Part shown: piece by piece, positions 1 to 11,411 of the stretch
How the letters are laid out: each line of letters opens with the position of its first letter
Numbering within the stretch: the first letter of the stretch is position 1
Assembly (NCBI GenBank): GCA_907163375.1
Contig: CAJQUW010016956.1
Span: 119,518 to 183,517 of the forward strand
Length of the DNA stretch: 64,000 bases
Direction: 5' to 3'
Source of the DNA: Prostheceraeus crozeri
Taxonomy: Eukaryota; Platyhelminthes; Polycladida; Euryleptidae
Program-made: the position numbers and the translations under genes
Notes under the pieces: model-generated
Told to the model about the DNA's origin: nothing
The model's input: the letters and a program-made list of their open reading frames with translations, nothing else
The model's database searches: none

Positions 1-60
1 ACTCTAATAATAATTAAATATAATTGATATAATCGTATAATTAATACTTTTCAGTTAATA

Positions 61-272
61 AGAGAAAAGAAAATTTCATTTTAAACAAAAACTTCAATCT
101 GCGTCTCATTGGATTAACATGTGTTTTTCTTTGGTCATGTCCGACAAGAAGAGGAACTCACTAGAACTCGGTAGACGCACCGATTCGTAGTAGGCACATG
201 GTGTCCATCATTCTGTGAAAGTCTCATTTACGGCCTCGTTCCCTGCAGAAACTCGTTCTGGTTGTCGGACTA
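61..272 (+). repeat. Dispersed repeat, copy 1
   Basis: This stretch is clearly similar, in the same orientation, to 49262-49478. Shared landmarks in the same order include a CTTCxATCTGC block, a TCTCATT block, GGCCTCGTTCCCTGCAGA and a final TCGGAC/CCGGAC. Identity by eye is about 75-80 percent with small indels. No coding potential is seen. It is probably an old non-autonomous element; its family and true ends are unknown. Confidence 0.6.
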
Positions 273-2179
273 AATGTATACGGTAGTCAAATTATTTACA
301 AAATAGTGCATTACTGGTAGATCTAGTATTTTTCAATCTATAACTCAGAAAGTTTCAGGTGGTTATATGAACTCAGGCTGAACATTTCCGATCACATCAG
401 CATCACATCAGTATCTTTATTACTGGAAGCAAAATGATTATTATACATATCGACTTTTTGCCTAGCTACACGTACTTCACGATAATCAGTGAAAGTTACA
501 GTAGTGTAATAAAAAATTCAACGGAAAATGCGTGTATACGAGTATCATCAAATTGTGTATATTATCATCTTAATTTCTGGGGTTTAATTATCAACTCAAG
601 ATTATGCAATACACCTCACTCACGCATAAACATAAATGTTTCACTGATCTAACATCAATTTTCTAAGCAACTCAGCAGTAGGTCTCCCGTGAGTCTGAGG
701 CAAGCCAGCATGGATTGACGCCTCCAATTCTTTGACTAATAAATACGATGACATTCATTTGTAGCATATAACCCGCTTATACTTTTGACATGCATCAATA
801 CAAGCTCGTGGTAAAGCTGTAGCAACTCAAGGTTATACCAGAACGCTCTACGACAGGGCTTTGCCTTCATAAATTTCAACAACACGATTTTTTACTAATA
901 ATGGTACATTTCCCAATGCCTTTATAATATAACTGTAAGTTATTACATAGGATTATGTAATTATGAACATCTCGATTCATTAAAAACTTGTAATTCTATG
1001 CAGTTTTACATAGGCCTATTCGCTGTTGTACCTGTATCATAGTTTTACATAATATTTTCATAGTTTTATTTGCATGTTGTGCTGTGACTGTGATAGATAC
1101 ATACATATTTTCAAAATAAACATTCTATCACATTTATCACATGCATTTGTAACTTAACACAGCATTTAGAAAACCATGGGCTATAATCAAGTTATCATGC
1201 GAATTCAATGAAAATTGATGAATTTGATGCAGTTATTAATCGACACTTACATGAAGGCATTTCAAATTGCTCATTTTTACTCTGTGGCTATACATGAGCC
1301 CATTTCTAAGAAGCTTAATAAGATTCTATTTATAGTCGAATTATATTCATATTTTATTATCCTTTGGTCAATGTCTGACAAATCTATTAGGAACCAATAA
1401 ATTAGCAACCCGTATTAGTCAAAATATCAGCATCTGACACTCAAAAGCTGCAACAGCAAGACGCGCTAAAGCAAAAAATGAATGGCCTATGCGAAAATAT
1501 AGGTGAAGTGTACGAGATATATGTATATGTCAGGGTGACAAAACAAAATGCAACAAATTCTCAAGAAGTTTGCTTTTTTGCAGGTTTAGGTGTTTATCCG
1601 CGCTTTTTCTTCGAAATACTTGATTTCTTTCTTCCTCTCATCATTTCGCCTCTGCAAGACTAGTAGGTTACTTCAATTTACTTTGAGCAGTGTTCAACAA
1701 TTCACTTGATAGTGTAGGTCCTATCATATCGCTTTTTCGATAGTTTCGAAAAAAACTACCTGCAAATTACGTGATACCGCATCCACCAACCTTCCACCTG
1801 CTTCAGTATTCATCCTCATCCTTCTCATCTTCCGTAATTCTCTTCTCTTTCTCGTCAAATGCCTCATACCTCCTTTTTACAGATTCAACAGCCTAATAGC
1901 TGCCGTCTCTTTCACAGTCTCTATTTTATTTGGGAGATTTTTTTATTTTATTTTGGATTTATCTGGGGGATGAGACGCAGATGGAGACGGCAAAAGGATG
2001 ACCTACCTCGATGATCAGTCTCAGCACATACCACATTCTTCTCAACATTAAAGGCATATTTTACCAAGCTAACGTATTTTGAGCGTAAAATATTTTTTCA
2101 AACCCATATTGAAAGCATGAAAACATACCCGCCTCCTGCGGATAAAAAAAGAAATTATGCGATTCTTAGATCTGCACGG
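273..2179. other. No recognisable gene
   Basis: AT-rich sequence with only short chance reading frames. A TAGGCCTA-type motif occurs near 1010, as elsewhere in the window. No element ends, RNA gene or conserved peptide could be recognised. Confidence 0.5.
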
Positions 2180-3290
2180 ATATTACTGAAGATTTTTACC
2201 GAATTTTTCGTTTTTAGCATTTCCTCTTACGGATCTACTTAGGAAAAAGGCAAAATTCATCTGGAATTCTTTTGAGAATATCAGAAACATGATGTGCGAG
2301 AAGCCTGCACTTTCTGCACCGAATTCCAACAGGCCGTTTGAGCTAATGGCAGATGATAGTGACGCAGGGATAGCTGGTTTTTTCATTCAATATATATAAT
2401 GATGGTATGCCAGCGCCTATTGCTTATTTTTCTAAAAGACTGAACAAGCATCAGAAAAATTAGTCACCCACAGAAAAGGAAGCTTTTACGCTACTAAGTT
2501 CTCTAAAACATTGCGATTTGTACTTGACATCTTCGCCCGGTCCAATAACAGTTCATACATACCACAATCCGCTACCCTCTCTTGAAAAAATGAAGTTCGA
2601 ATACCGTAGGCTTCTTTCTTAATGTAGTCTTAATGTTCGCCATATTAAAGGTAAAGACAACATCTTGAGTGATGCCTTATCCCGCTCGAGCGCCTGATTT
2701 TCTGTCATGATTACGTCACCGATTCGTAGTAGACATCATGGTCTGTGCACTTCACACATGTCACAATACCGCAACAAGCTCTATCCTACTGCTCCTGTCG
2801 GGCCATCGCTGATCTTGTGGTGAAGGATGTGACGGACATGGACATGTCTCCCGCTGCTCTCTCTCCCCGTCACCCTCGCCAAGGGACAATTTTCTCTCTC
2901 TCTCATTCGATCTATTGATCGCGTGGGAGTCGCCAATTAAATGACGTCACTTCTATGTCACACATGTCCTACATATAAGCAGTTAACGCCGTACTCGCAA
3001 TAGTATTATCCATCGCAAAGACGAGATGGTGCCACGCGCGCTGTCGCCTTTATCTTTGTCGCACTAAGCGACCCCCTCCTGTTCTGTACGCGGAGAACGG
3101 ACGCGAGTTGCCCCTGCTGCCAATCATGACTTTGGTGATCCTTACCGCTGATTAATCGTTCCTGACTATAAGCCACTGACTCTCCGTCAGGGCCAACTTG
3201 CCTGTTCAGTTCACGAATAAATTGCCTTAAGAAAGTCCTTCTCTGATACGAATCTCTCGTAACGGGATCGTGATGATCTTCAAAAGCATC
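2180..3290 (+). mobile_element. Broken Ty3/gypsy-like LTR retrotransposon fossil
   Basis: The left part (about 2180-2700) translates on the + strand to the end of a reverse transcriptase followed by an RNase H-like region of the Ty3/gypsy type. The right part (about 2828-3290) looks like an LTR: it opens with TG, has a TATA-like CATATAAGCAG near 2970 and an AATAAA near 3218. The element is broken, with several breaks, and most of it is missing; no 5' LTR was found. It is an old fossil. The exact right end is uncertain. Confidence 0.6.
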
Positions 3291-4186
3291 ATCTTAAACT
3301 TTGATAAGAGAACCAAGTACTTTATGCCAAGCTAATCTCCGTGTAGTTAAGCTTGGCTGGCATAAATTGCGTTTCATATTGGCTACTTATCTCATGAATA
3401 ATATCCCGGTGCATGATTCATGTATAGATAGGAACACAGCGGTATATAGCTATAGCTAGTAGCGGTATACATAGCCTCGAGACAGGCTCGACTAATGGCA
3501 ACTTCCTTTAAGGTGCCTCAAGTGGTTCCTGCTGGATTTCCGATGTGAATGAATGACAAGCGTGGAGCTAAATATTTTTGTAAGTGGCGATTATTGCAAA
3601 TGGAATGGAGTGAATACAAGTCTGAAATTCTAAATTAGCTCACATTGAGGAAAGCAGGAATGAGGCAATGGGGGCCAGCGGAAACTCATATTTCATGGGC
3701 TTTTGAATATGGAAGAAAATAATAAATAATACACTGTAGACTGAGCCATCCGCGAAAAATTCTCATCCCCGGGTAGGCACAGTGACACTTATCGCATTAG
3801 TGAGAGAAACCAATGTCAGTTTCTTTGCAAGCACCACAAAAATATCAATGTAATTCAGGAAGTCGACAACAGTACAGGATAATTGGAGTTAATTTGATTC
3901 GTGTAGAAACAACATTCAAAAACGCGCTGAAGGTTCGGATAAATTTTTGCTCAACATGCTTCAATTCCGATCTAATGAAACTATTCCAATTTCTCTCATA
4001 ATGAAAGGACATTTACCAACTTTATCGAAAACAACTGGCTGACGTACCCAATCTTCATCAAAATCATTTTGAGGGTTTTGTGCCATTAGTAGAAGAAATG
4101 AGGAATATCGCTTCTTAAATGACGTAAAATTGAAATGGCACATCTAGTGCTGCTAAAATATACAGTGGCTCAATCGTGCATACAAA
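3291..4186. other. No recognisable gene
   Basis: No conserved peptide or repeat with defined ends was recognised. A small palindrome built on CCAAGCTAA and TTAAGCTTGG lies near 3328-3358. The 60-residue frames on both strands around 3813-4143 look like chance. Confidence 0.4.
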
Positions 4187-4409
4187 CAAGGAATTATTTT
4201 CAAAATAAAAACCTCAATGTTGAGGAAAGAAAAAGTTTATCCCGAGCTTTCACTCGTTATACAGCGAGCATAATCCTTCCCATGATTATGCACGCTGTAT
4301 GACGAGTGAAAGCTTGGGATAAACTTTTTCTTTCCTCAACTTTGTGGATATTATTTTGAATTCTGACTACGGGTGTTACTACCTCTGATGCAATCAAGGA
4401 ATTATTTTC
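4187..4409. repeat. Hairpin element flanked by 15-bp direct repeats
   Basis: About 4216-4342 is an inverted repeat with arms of roughly 55 bp (GAGGAAAGAAAAAGTTTATC and its complement), carrying a few mismatches, around a short loop. The 15-bp sequence CAAGGAATTATTTTC occurs at 4187-4201 and again at 4395-4409, enclosing the hairpin. The repeats could be a target-site duplication from retroposition or the footprint of a local duplication. No protein is encoded. Confidence 0.6.
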
Positions 4410-6060
4410 CTTTAATTATATCCACATGATAATGTCCACAGTTAATTCATATTCAAGCACATTATGCAATGACCATGGTACCATCCACAGACATGTGCCA
4501 TCATTTGACGTTTATTCAGCAACTGGTCACACTTGTCTCGAAGATTGGGCTTGCAAAAAAGATATCACCAACAGCATATCTGTACAAGGGATAGATGTCT
4601 GGTCTCATCTGTCACATATATGTGTACATCACTTATGTCTAATATCTTACTACACGAATCATGCAGGAACGGAAATCCTTCCTTTCTTCTTTCAGAGGTT
4701 CAGACCTCTAAACATTATAATAAAATAAGATTTGAGGTGAGCACGCCAACCGCCATGTAATTTTCCGAGCAAGTCTGAGCAGTGCTCAAATGATTTTCTG
4801 TCTTGCTTTGTTGTTCTGTTTGTTTTCTGTCTAATATATTTGTCCGTTCAAATTATTGCCTTCGATCTGCAAATAGTCGAAATTTTCTGTATCTACTCAC
4901 GTCGACCTTGGCGTCAACCTATCACTCAAATATTCAGTCCAACATCGAAGTAATTTCAAAGAAATTACTCAAAGAAATGAAATTTTGCATGAGCCTTAAA
5001 CAGCACAACCAACACAACTTTTCAATCGGAAAAGATAGTACCATATTCTGAAAATGATAAAATGACCATGTCTGAAAAAAAGTCGAAAACACTACTTTGT
5101 GTAGCCCATGGTGTAGTCCTTGTTTGAATGGAGGACGATAACAGCGCGACTTTAATTCCACGAAACGCCAAACAGAAAAAAGAAAGTCATCAGCTGCGAA
5201 AATGGTAAAAACTTTTTGTTTTTGGGGAATAATTTGTAGATTTATAGCTATCTACTGCATAAATAACAATGTCATCACTTTTTTGCATTATTTTGGCATC
5301 GTATTTCAACCACCACCTCCCAAGCAGTGTATTGACAGCTATCAATTTTGTTTATATTTTAGCAGAAATTGGACCATTTGTGATAATAATGTTTTAATAA
5401 TAATAGTTTTTGGGTAGCTGCACATGCGTTCAAACATTTGGAATACTTGTGATGGAAGCTGCAGTTTTGATGGAGACTGTGTTCTACAATAATGTAATCG
5501 CCTACTTGTCAACGAAAAAGAAGTTGCCAACCGAATTCTTTTATAATTAGCCATATGTGTTCCATTTGCCATGTTGCGATTTAGATGCGGAAAAAATACT
5601 GATCTGATGTAAAAAGAATGCTTCATGTATGAAACTTCATGAATGAATTTTTTACCTTAAGTAATTGAATAATTTTGATTAAACGAACAAAAGTTTTGAC
5701 TCATTAGGCCTATATCTAGGTGATAACTGTTGTTTTGCAATCTCAACGAATAATGAAAGTATAAGTTTTGATAATAAACGAAAAACTCTTAGAAAATGAG
5801 ACATGCTTTAGGAACTAGAGAATCAGAGCTTTCAGAAGTATGAAGGAGAAAAACATTGAATTTAATTTTTCACTCGACATGTTAACTATTACGTGGCCAA
5901 GCCCAAATTCCATCCAATTGTGATCAAATTCGACCAAATTTTCATGTTGAAGCCCTGGTTCAAATTTTCTCCACCATATAGCTTACCATAGAAGACGACA
6001 TAGGCCTACCATATGAAAACTCATGCTCTATAGATTATTTTGGGAGGCATTTATATTCAA
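4410..6060. other. No recognisable gene
   Basis: Several 70-100 residue open frames occur on both strands (for example 4426-4728 + and 5342-5626 -). They overlap each other, have no recognisable motif and lack convincing splice context, so none is called as a gene. Confidence 0.4.
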
Positions 6061-6707
6061 CAGGATGTTTCAAAAAAATCGAAAGTTGGAAAAGTCAGGA
6101 TCCACGTTGCCGAAAGTATTCCTTTTGGTAGGAAAAGTGTACATGCAAAGTTTTAAGCTCGATTGATCAAGGTTAAGGGGTCGCCCAGAGAGGTCAAATT
6201 AAGGTCAAATGTGCAAAAAATTGCTTTAAAAAGCCTCTGACGTCATCACGGGATCTCGAATGATCTTTCTGACCTCGTGAAATGATAGATTAGGGTCACA
6301 TTTCTATCTGTTGGTAATATATTATATTGATTTAAAATGTTTAGTTTCATGACAAAATAGCATCTAAGGTCCGAGTGATTAATGCAATTGTATAGTACGA
6401 GAGCATAAAAAGTCAATTTGTGACCAAAACAAGCATTTTAGAGCCATATAATCTGTTACCAATGAATATAAATATGACCGCTATCATGCCATGAGGTGAA
6501 AAAGGTCACTTAAGGTTACCTGATGACGTAAGAGGCTATTTTTAGCAATTTTTGCAAATTTGACCTTGCTTTGACCCCTCTGGGCGACCCCTAAACCTTT
6601 ACCAATAGAGCTAAACTTTGCATGTACACTTTTCTTACCAAAAGGAATACTTTTGGAGACGCGGACCCTGACTTTTACAACTTCCGATTTTTTTGAACCA
6701 CCCTATT
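6061..6707. mobile_element. Foldback MITE, probably Tc1/mariner type
   Basis: The sequence folds back on itself: arms of about 285 bp (6061-6345 and about 6425-6707) pair with moderate divergence around a loop of about 80 bp. Shared blocks include GTGTACATGCAAAGTTT, GGGGTCGCCCAGAG and TTCCTTTTGGTA. The tips read roughly (C/T)AGG(A/G)TGxTTCAAAAAA. The right end is followed by TA and the left end has CA at the matching place, which suggests a TA target duplication with one mutation. There is no transposase frame, so it would need an enzyme in trans. Confidence 0.75.
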
Positions 6708-8159
6708 ATTAAAGTAAATTATGATTGAATTTAAGCAGCATAATATCTTGATAAAAGTAAAATATACAAATAAGCCAAACTGCTGTTTTTTATTTTTCAA
6801 AATTTTCACCGTTATGACGGCCTGATCACATAAAAAGGAAGTAAAACAGAGCATGCAATAGATGTTACAAAATTCAAAATATACAAAGAAATCAGAATTT
6901 TTCTTTTATTAAAAAACCCTTATATTCATATTTATATTTTTATATTCGTAAGTGGTCAGTTGTGGTCAGCATACCTTACGAAAGAAAATTGACAGTTTTC
7001 TTGGATGCTAGACTTTAACATGAAGACATAACTTTTCAATGAAAATTGACAGTGTGGAATGCTCGTCAGCTTTTCATTGCTGTATGTAAAGATTTCTTGA
7101 TTCATTCAATGTGCAAGAAGATACAGTAGGCTTACTAATAAGTTTTACCGAAAAATATTGCTAAAAATTGTCTGACACGATTTTGATGAACCTACCATTG
7201 ATGAAGATGCTGAATTTCAATTACGCCATGTAAAAGGATATGTTAAGTAGGCCTACCGGCACTTTATATTGACAGAGCAATCTGACTGTTTCTGGTCAGT
7301 TGTGGTCAGCAGACTCAAAAGTATGAATTTTAGGGCAATTCATTCACCGATACATACGGACGAAACTACAAGAAACAGAAAATTAAGATTATCAACATTG
7401 AATTAGTCTCATGTTAAGCTTTCTGATGATATATCTTTTCGAATTTCGACAACATTTGATACAATTTCACTCAATTAACACTTTTAACTGATTTTGCGCT
7501 AACTTTCGCGTCAACAATTTTAACAGTTTTTAGCAGTCAACTGCACACAACTCAATGATTTCTATTGTTTTCAACCTGGCGTTTTTCGCTAGGTTTTAAA
7601 TGAATGCTCCTAGTAGTCAATTAAGAATGGGTTTGTGATTAAACTTGATTGGAACAAACATAAGATAAATTAACTTTTTGGGTTGCGCAACGATTTAGGA
7701 AACACACTGGATTTTGGAGAGCAATGATATTGTATTTATTGCAGAACGTACATTGGAAACAAAGAAATGTATTTGTTTCTGTTCTCAACTCGAGTGATAA
7801 TCTCAATACATATTCCCGATTATATGTCGAAAGCATTAGATCAGTAGGCCCTATATTGTGCGAACGGCATTGTTATATCTGAATACTATTTCCCTACACT
7901 TGATTTCATTTTAGCACCAATTTTGACTACTGTAATAAATACAAATGTCATCGCCTTCACATTGGTTAAGTCCTTAAGGTGATGTTTCATTCATGAGGCC
8001 ATGGTTTAGCCATCCGCCAACCATGCATGAAAGTATATTATGAAATTATATGCTCGTAACTTACAAACCTGAAATACCAAATTGACATTTATTTTCAAAA
8101 TCATGTCAGAATGAATGCAGATGCCTCAAGGATAAAGAAAGGAGAATCGTTTTGAAGAG
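6708..8159. other. No gene; contains an 18-bp direct repeat
   Basis: No gene is recognised. The 18-mer GGTCAGTTGTGGTCAGCA occurs at 6954-6971 and exactly again at 7294-7311, with weaker similarity around it, so the two sites may be ends or copies of a small unrecognised repeat. Confidence 0.4.
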
Positions 8160-9440
8160 ATGAAGAATTAGATCAAGGTAAAATGTGGAGAGAACATACA
8201 GTAGGAGAGCATCATGAACCAAGACAACAGCTGGGATGGCGTGGTAAAAGGACCCATTTTTAAAGTTGAAAAAGAGGAGATCGAGAAAGCATTGAGAGGT
8301 ATGAAGAACGGTAAATCTAGAGGCCCAGCCACTGTTGTGAATGACATCTACTTGCTTCCTTTCACGGTGTTGAAGTGATGCACCAGAGTGTAAAGGAAAT
8401 CGTGTAAGGAGCCACTATACCGGAGGATTAGAGGGAGAACACATAAATACCGATTTACAAAGGTAGAGGTGGCAGAATGGAATGATGTTCAAATCGGGGC
8501 GTAAAATGGCTGGAACATGATATGAAGGTTGTCGAACGTGTGCTTGAACAAAAACTTCGAATGAATGATCATTGACACCAGCGACATACAGTTTAGATTT
8601 ATGCCTGGGAGAGGAGCGATTGATGCCATTTTTATCGCCAGGATGCAAGGATGCTACATTGAGAAAAATCGGATATTTACATGTACTTTATCGATCTTGA
8701 TAAGGCTTTTGACAAGGTTCCTCGACCAGTGATTACGTGGATACTCAGAAAACGCTTGGTTTCGGAATACTTCGTCCAAGCCGCTATGAAATCACACGAG
8801 CATTCAGTGGCGAAAATGAAGTTAGGCAGAATTAGGAGTTCATCAAGGATCTCTGTTCTTTTACCGCGAGATAGCAATTGATAGAATATGCAGTCTTTGA
8901 TGGATGAAGTTTAATGGACTCTCATCGGCACTGTGTGAAAGACGCTTTACTAACAGACTAAAAGGAACACCTTACAAAGCTTGCATCAGGCCAGTCATGA
9001 GTTACGGGTCACAGACATGGAATATAAGATCTACAGAAGAGGGTGTCATCCGAAGAACGATCCATGATAAGAAAGATGTGCTGAGTAAAAGAGACAGAAA
9101 GAACACTGGTGAGTTAATGGAGCATTTAGGGTTGACGGAGATCGCTGTTGAGGTGGTAAAAAGGAGCAGCTTAAGATGAATGGGTCATATCCTGAGAAGA
9201 GATTACAACGACCCAATTAAGAAAGCATAAAACTTAGAAAAAGACGGAAGACGAGAAAGAAGACCAACTGCAATACGCGTAGGAGCTTGGTGCTGAAGGA
9301 ATTAAAAAGGCTGGTTTGAAAGTAGAAGATGCCAGTGATAGAGCAAGATGGAGGAATGGTCTGTCATCGTGGTGCGAATGTCAGTTGCCACTCTTAAGAT
9401 GCAAAAATGCTGACGAAAATAAATGATGATGATAATCATG
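8160..9440 (+). mobile_element. 5'-truncated LINE fragment, RTE-like
   Basis: A degenerate LINE reverse transcriptase can be followed on the + strand. 8260-8340 resembles the region before the palm (ALRGMKNGKS). 8681-8881 holds the palm box with FIDLDKAFDKVPR. 8904-9179 holds the C-terminal region (YKACIRPVMSYGSQTW, then MEHLGLTEIAVEVVKR). The 3' end is rich in GATGATGAT (about 9410-9440), typical of RTE-type tails. The catalytic YADD box and the endonuclease are missing and there are many stops and frameshifts, so it is inactive. The clade is assigned by resemblance only. Confidence 0.75.
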
Positions 9441-10117
9441 ATTAACCATGCCGTATTTCATTTGCAACTGGGAAAAAAAACTTCAGTGATTAACTGCTTC
9501 GTCCTCCGGCCCCTCCTCTTTCATAAAGAGGTAATTAGCCACAAGTATTAGAAATCGACATTTGATGTGGATCGTAGAATTCCTAATGAAATTAGTTGAA
9601 TCACACTTTATTTATATGGATATTTCATGAGGAATATGATGGTGATGTCTATTTTGCAATCAGCAACAATTAATAGTTCGTGAAATTGACACTCAGGAAT
9701 GCGTCGACGCAATAGTGACTCATTCAATTCGTTATAATTCGACAGCGTGTGTATATGTTCCTAAGATGAATGTTGACTGCATAGAGCATGATGTGACTTA
9801 GATTATAATCTCTGATGTAAATCTAGACAACTACAACATTCAGACTTTGGAACTCAAAAGATCAAGAGTAATTCCCGATAGATTTGATTATACTTGACAA
9901 AAATAATAGGATGCTTTTAGATCATGTAAGACGGAATGCTTTTTAATCGCTATATCATGCTGATCTCAGTTATCTTCTCAGATTGAGCGTTGTGTACTAG
10001 ACTGGGCATCAATCAAAGCACACAGTCTTACATTCTGTTTCACCTACAGTCATGATTCGTCGCAAGATCAGAAAATTAAATTGTCGGGTTAATCCGGGAT
10101 AAATTTCTTTTCAAAAA
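9441..10117. other. No recognisable gene
   Basis: AT-rich, no conserved frame, no element ends recognised. Confidence 0.4.
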
Positions 10118-10592
10118 TTACAAATTCACCCAAAGAAGTCGCAGTTCAATCGATCATTCAAAAAGGTCGAGATTTTGACATTCTTGCATACATTATCAAT
10201 TTCATTACCACAGCTATCGAAACTGCTCCTCAAAATCAATATAAGTTCTCTAAACGCCAATCCCTCAGCAACGAAAATACGAAAAGTAGTCAAGACTTTT
10301 ACTATATCGAGCAGGTCATCTAAAAGTCAAACTTGTGAAAGGGTTTTGATTGTTAGTTATGAATGATGCTGATAGTGTAGATGAGGAATGATCTAGAGAA
10401 TTCAAGTTGCGCAAAAATGTTGGATACTTTCGAATGTTAGTCGCTAAGAGATTGACTTTTAGAGAATTTGAATTGATTTGGAGGAGTGCAATGGCTTCGC
10501 TTTCAAAGCATGCAAGGATGTTAAAAGCTTGTTTTCGACATTTTTGGATGATCGATTGAATTCTGTGACTTCTTTGGGTGAATTTGTAACTT
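10118..10592. repeat. Diverged foldback repeat
   Basis: About 10118-10300 is the approximate reverse complement of about 10405-10592. CAAATTCACCCAAAGAAGTC at the left tip matches GACTTCTTTGGGTGAATTTG at the right, followed by related blocks around CAATCGATCAT. By eye the arms agree at about 75-80 percent, so this is an older foldback than the one at 35056. The 153-residue minus-strand frame at 10316-10777 runs through it and is not regarded as a gene. Confidence 0.55.
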
Positions 10593-10789
10593 TGGATAAT
10601 CTGGGTCACTTTTGAATGCGTTTCGAAAAGATAGATAATCAACCTAAGACAGCGATTGAAAATCCTGATCTCCCGACGATTCATGAGTGGTGGTGAAACA
10701 GAATGGAAGGCTGTGTCATTATACGATCTTCGTACAATCAATTGTTGGTAGGATAATAAGAACGGTAATCGGGTCATTTTTAGACATTA

Positions 10790-10945
10790 CATCATTTGGC
10801 AACATGTATTCATTCAATCGGCGTCTAGATTTTGGTGACGCCAAACAGTAGCATGCTGTCCTGGATGCTAAATACAAGTTGAATCATATCAAACCGAGCA
10901 AATTATAGGTTGTTGCAAAGTTTATGACTTTCACTGTATGATTGG
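10790..10945 (+). repeat. Dispersed repeat, copy 1 of a second family
   Basis: Resembles 48628-48815 in the same orientation: GGCAACATGTATTCATT, GCGTCTAGAT, GTCCTGGAT, AATACAAGTTGAATC and TTGCAAA appear in the same order and spacing. It lies about 330 bp upstream of the RIC3 ATG. No coding potential. The parent family is unknown. Confidence 0.55.
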
Positions 10946-11239
10946 TCATTTCGCTTTTTTAACTGGCAATCTGATGCAATGCTATTTTCTCTGAAACTAA
11001 CTCGTTACACTCTCAAGTTAGTCATGTAGATTCTAAAAGTCCGAATCTGAGTAGCATGTGACTGATTCTGTGATCTGAGCATCTGATTCTGATCGAGTAA
11101 TCACAATACAAAATTCTATGTGATCACAACGATCTATTATCACAAGCTTGGACATCATCCGGACATTAATTGTTATGCAGTCTCACTTCCCGGCCTTGAT
11201 TACTTACATCTATTAATTATATGTCATTACTACAGCTCT

Positions 11240-11275
11240 TTCGCTACTATTTCATGCATTTATTTTCAGATTGAG
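11240..11275 (+). promoter_or_regulatory. Probable splice acceptor of a 5' UTR intron, then short leader before the RIC3 ATG
   Basis: A pyrimidine-rich run ending in TATTTTCAG (AG at 11268-11269) lies six bases before the start codon at 11276. This has the form of a 3' splice site, so the transcript probably begins in a non-coding exon further upstream that I could not locate. In-frame codons upstream of 11276 are open to 11120 but carry no RIC3 resemblance, which supports starting at 11276. No TATA box or other promoter element can be assigned. Confidence 0.5.
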
Positions 11276-11411
11276 ATGTCAGTGCAGACACGAACATACT
11301 TTGTCCTGGGAACTATGTTCGCCTGCTTTGCAATTCTATACCCGAAAATTTTTCATCCAATGATTCTTTCTGCTCTTGGTTGGAACCGGCAGGTTTCAAA
11401 TGATAACGAGT
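11276..11411 (+). CDS. RIC3: RIC3 coding exon 1
   Basis: Encodes the start Met and 45 residues plus one base of codon 46. It contains the first hydrophobic segment, with CFAILYPKIFHPM recalling the LYPKIFYPM block of invertebrate RIC3. It may act as a signal anchor or cleaved signal, as debated for this family. The donor is T|GTAAGT at 11411/11412. The frame continues open past the donor to 11563, but that part shows no family resemblance. Confidence 0.88.

Noticed and set aside
180-196. 17-mer CACCGATTCGTAGTAG also present near 2718, taken as a 5' LTR
   Set aside because: Similarity does not extend beyond the short match, so it does not show an LTR pair.
10316-10777. 153-residue minus frame
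   Set aside because: Runs through one arm of the foldback at 10118-10592 and has no motif.
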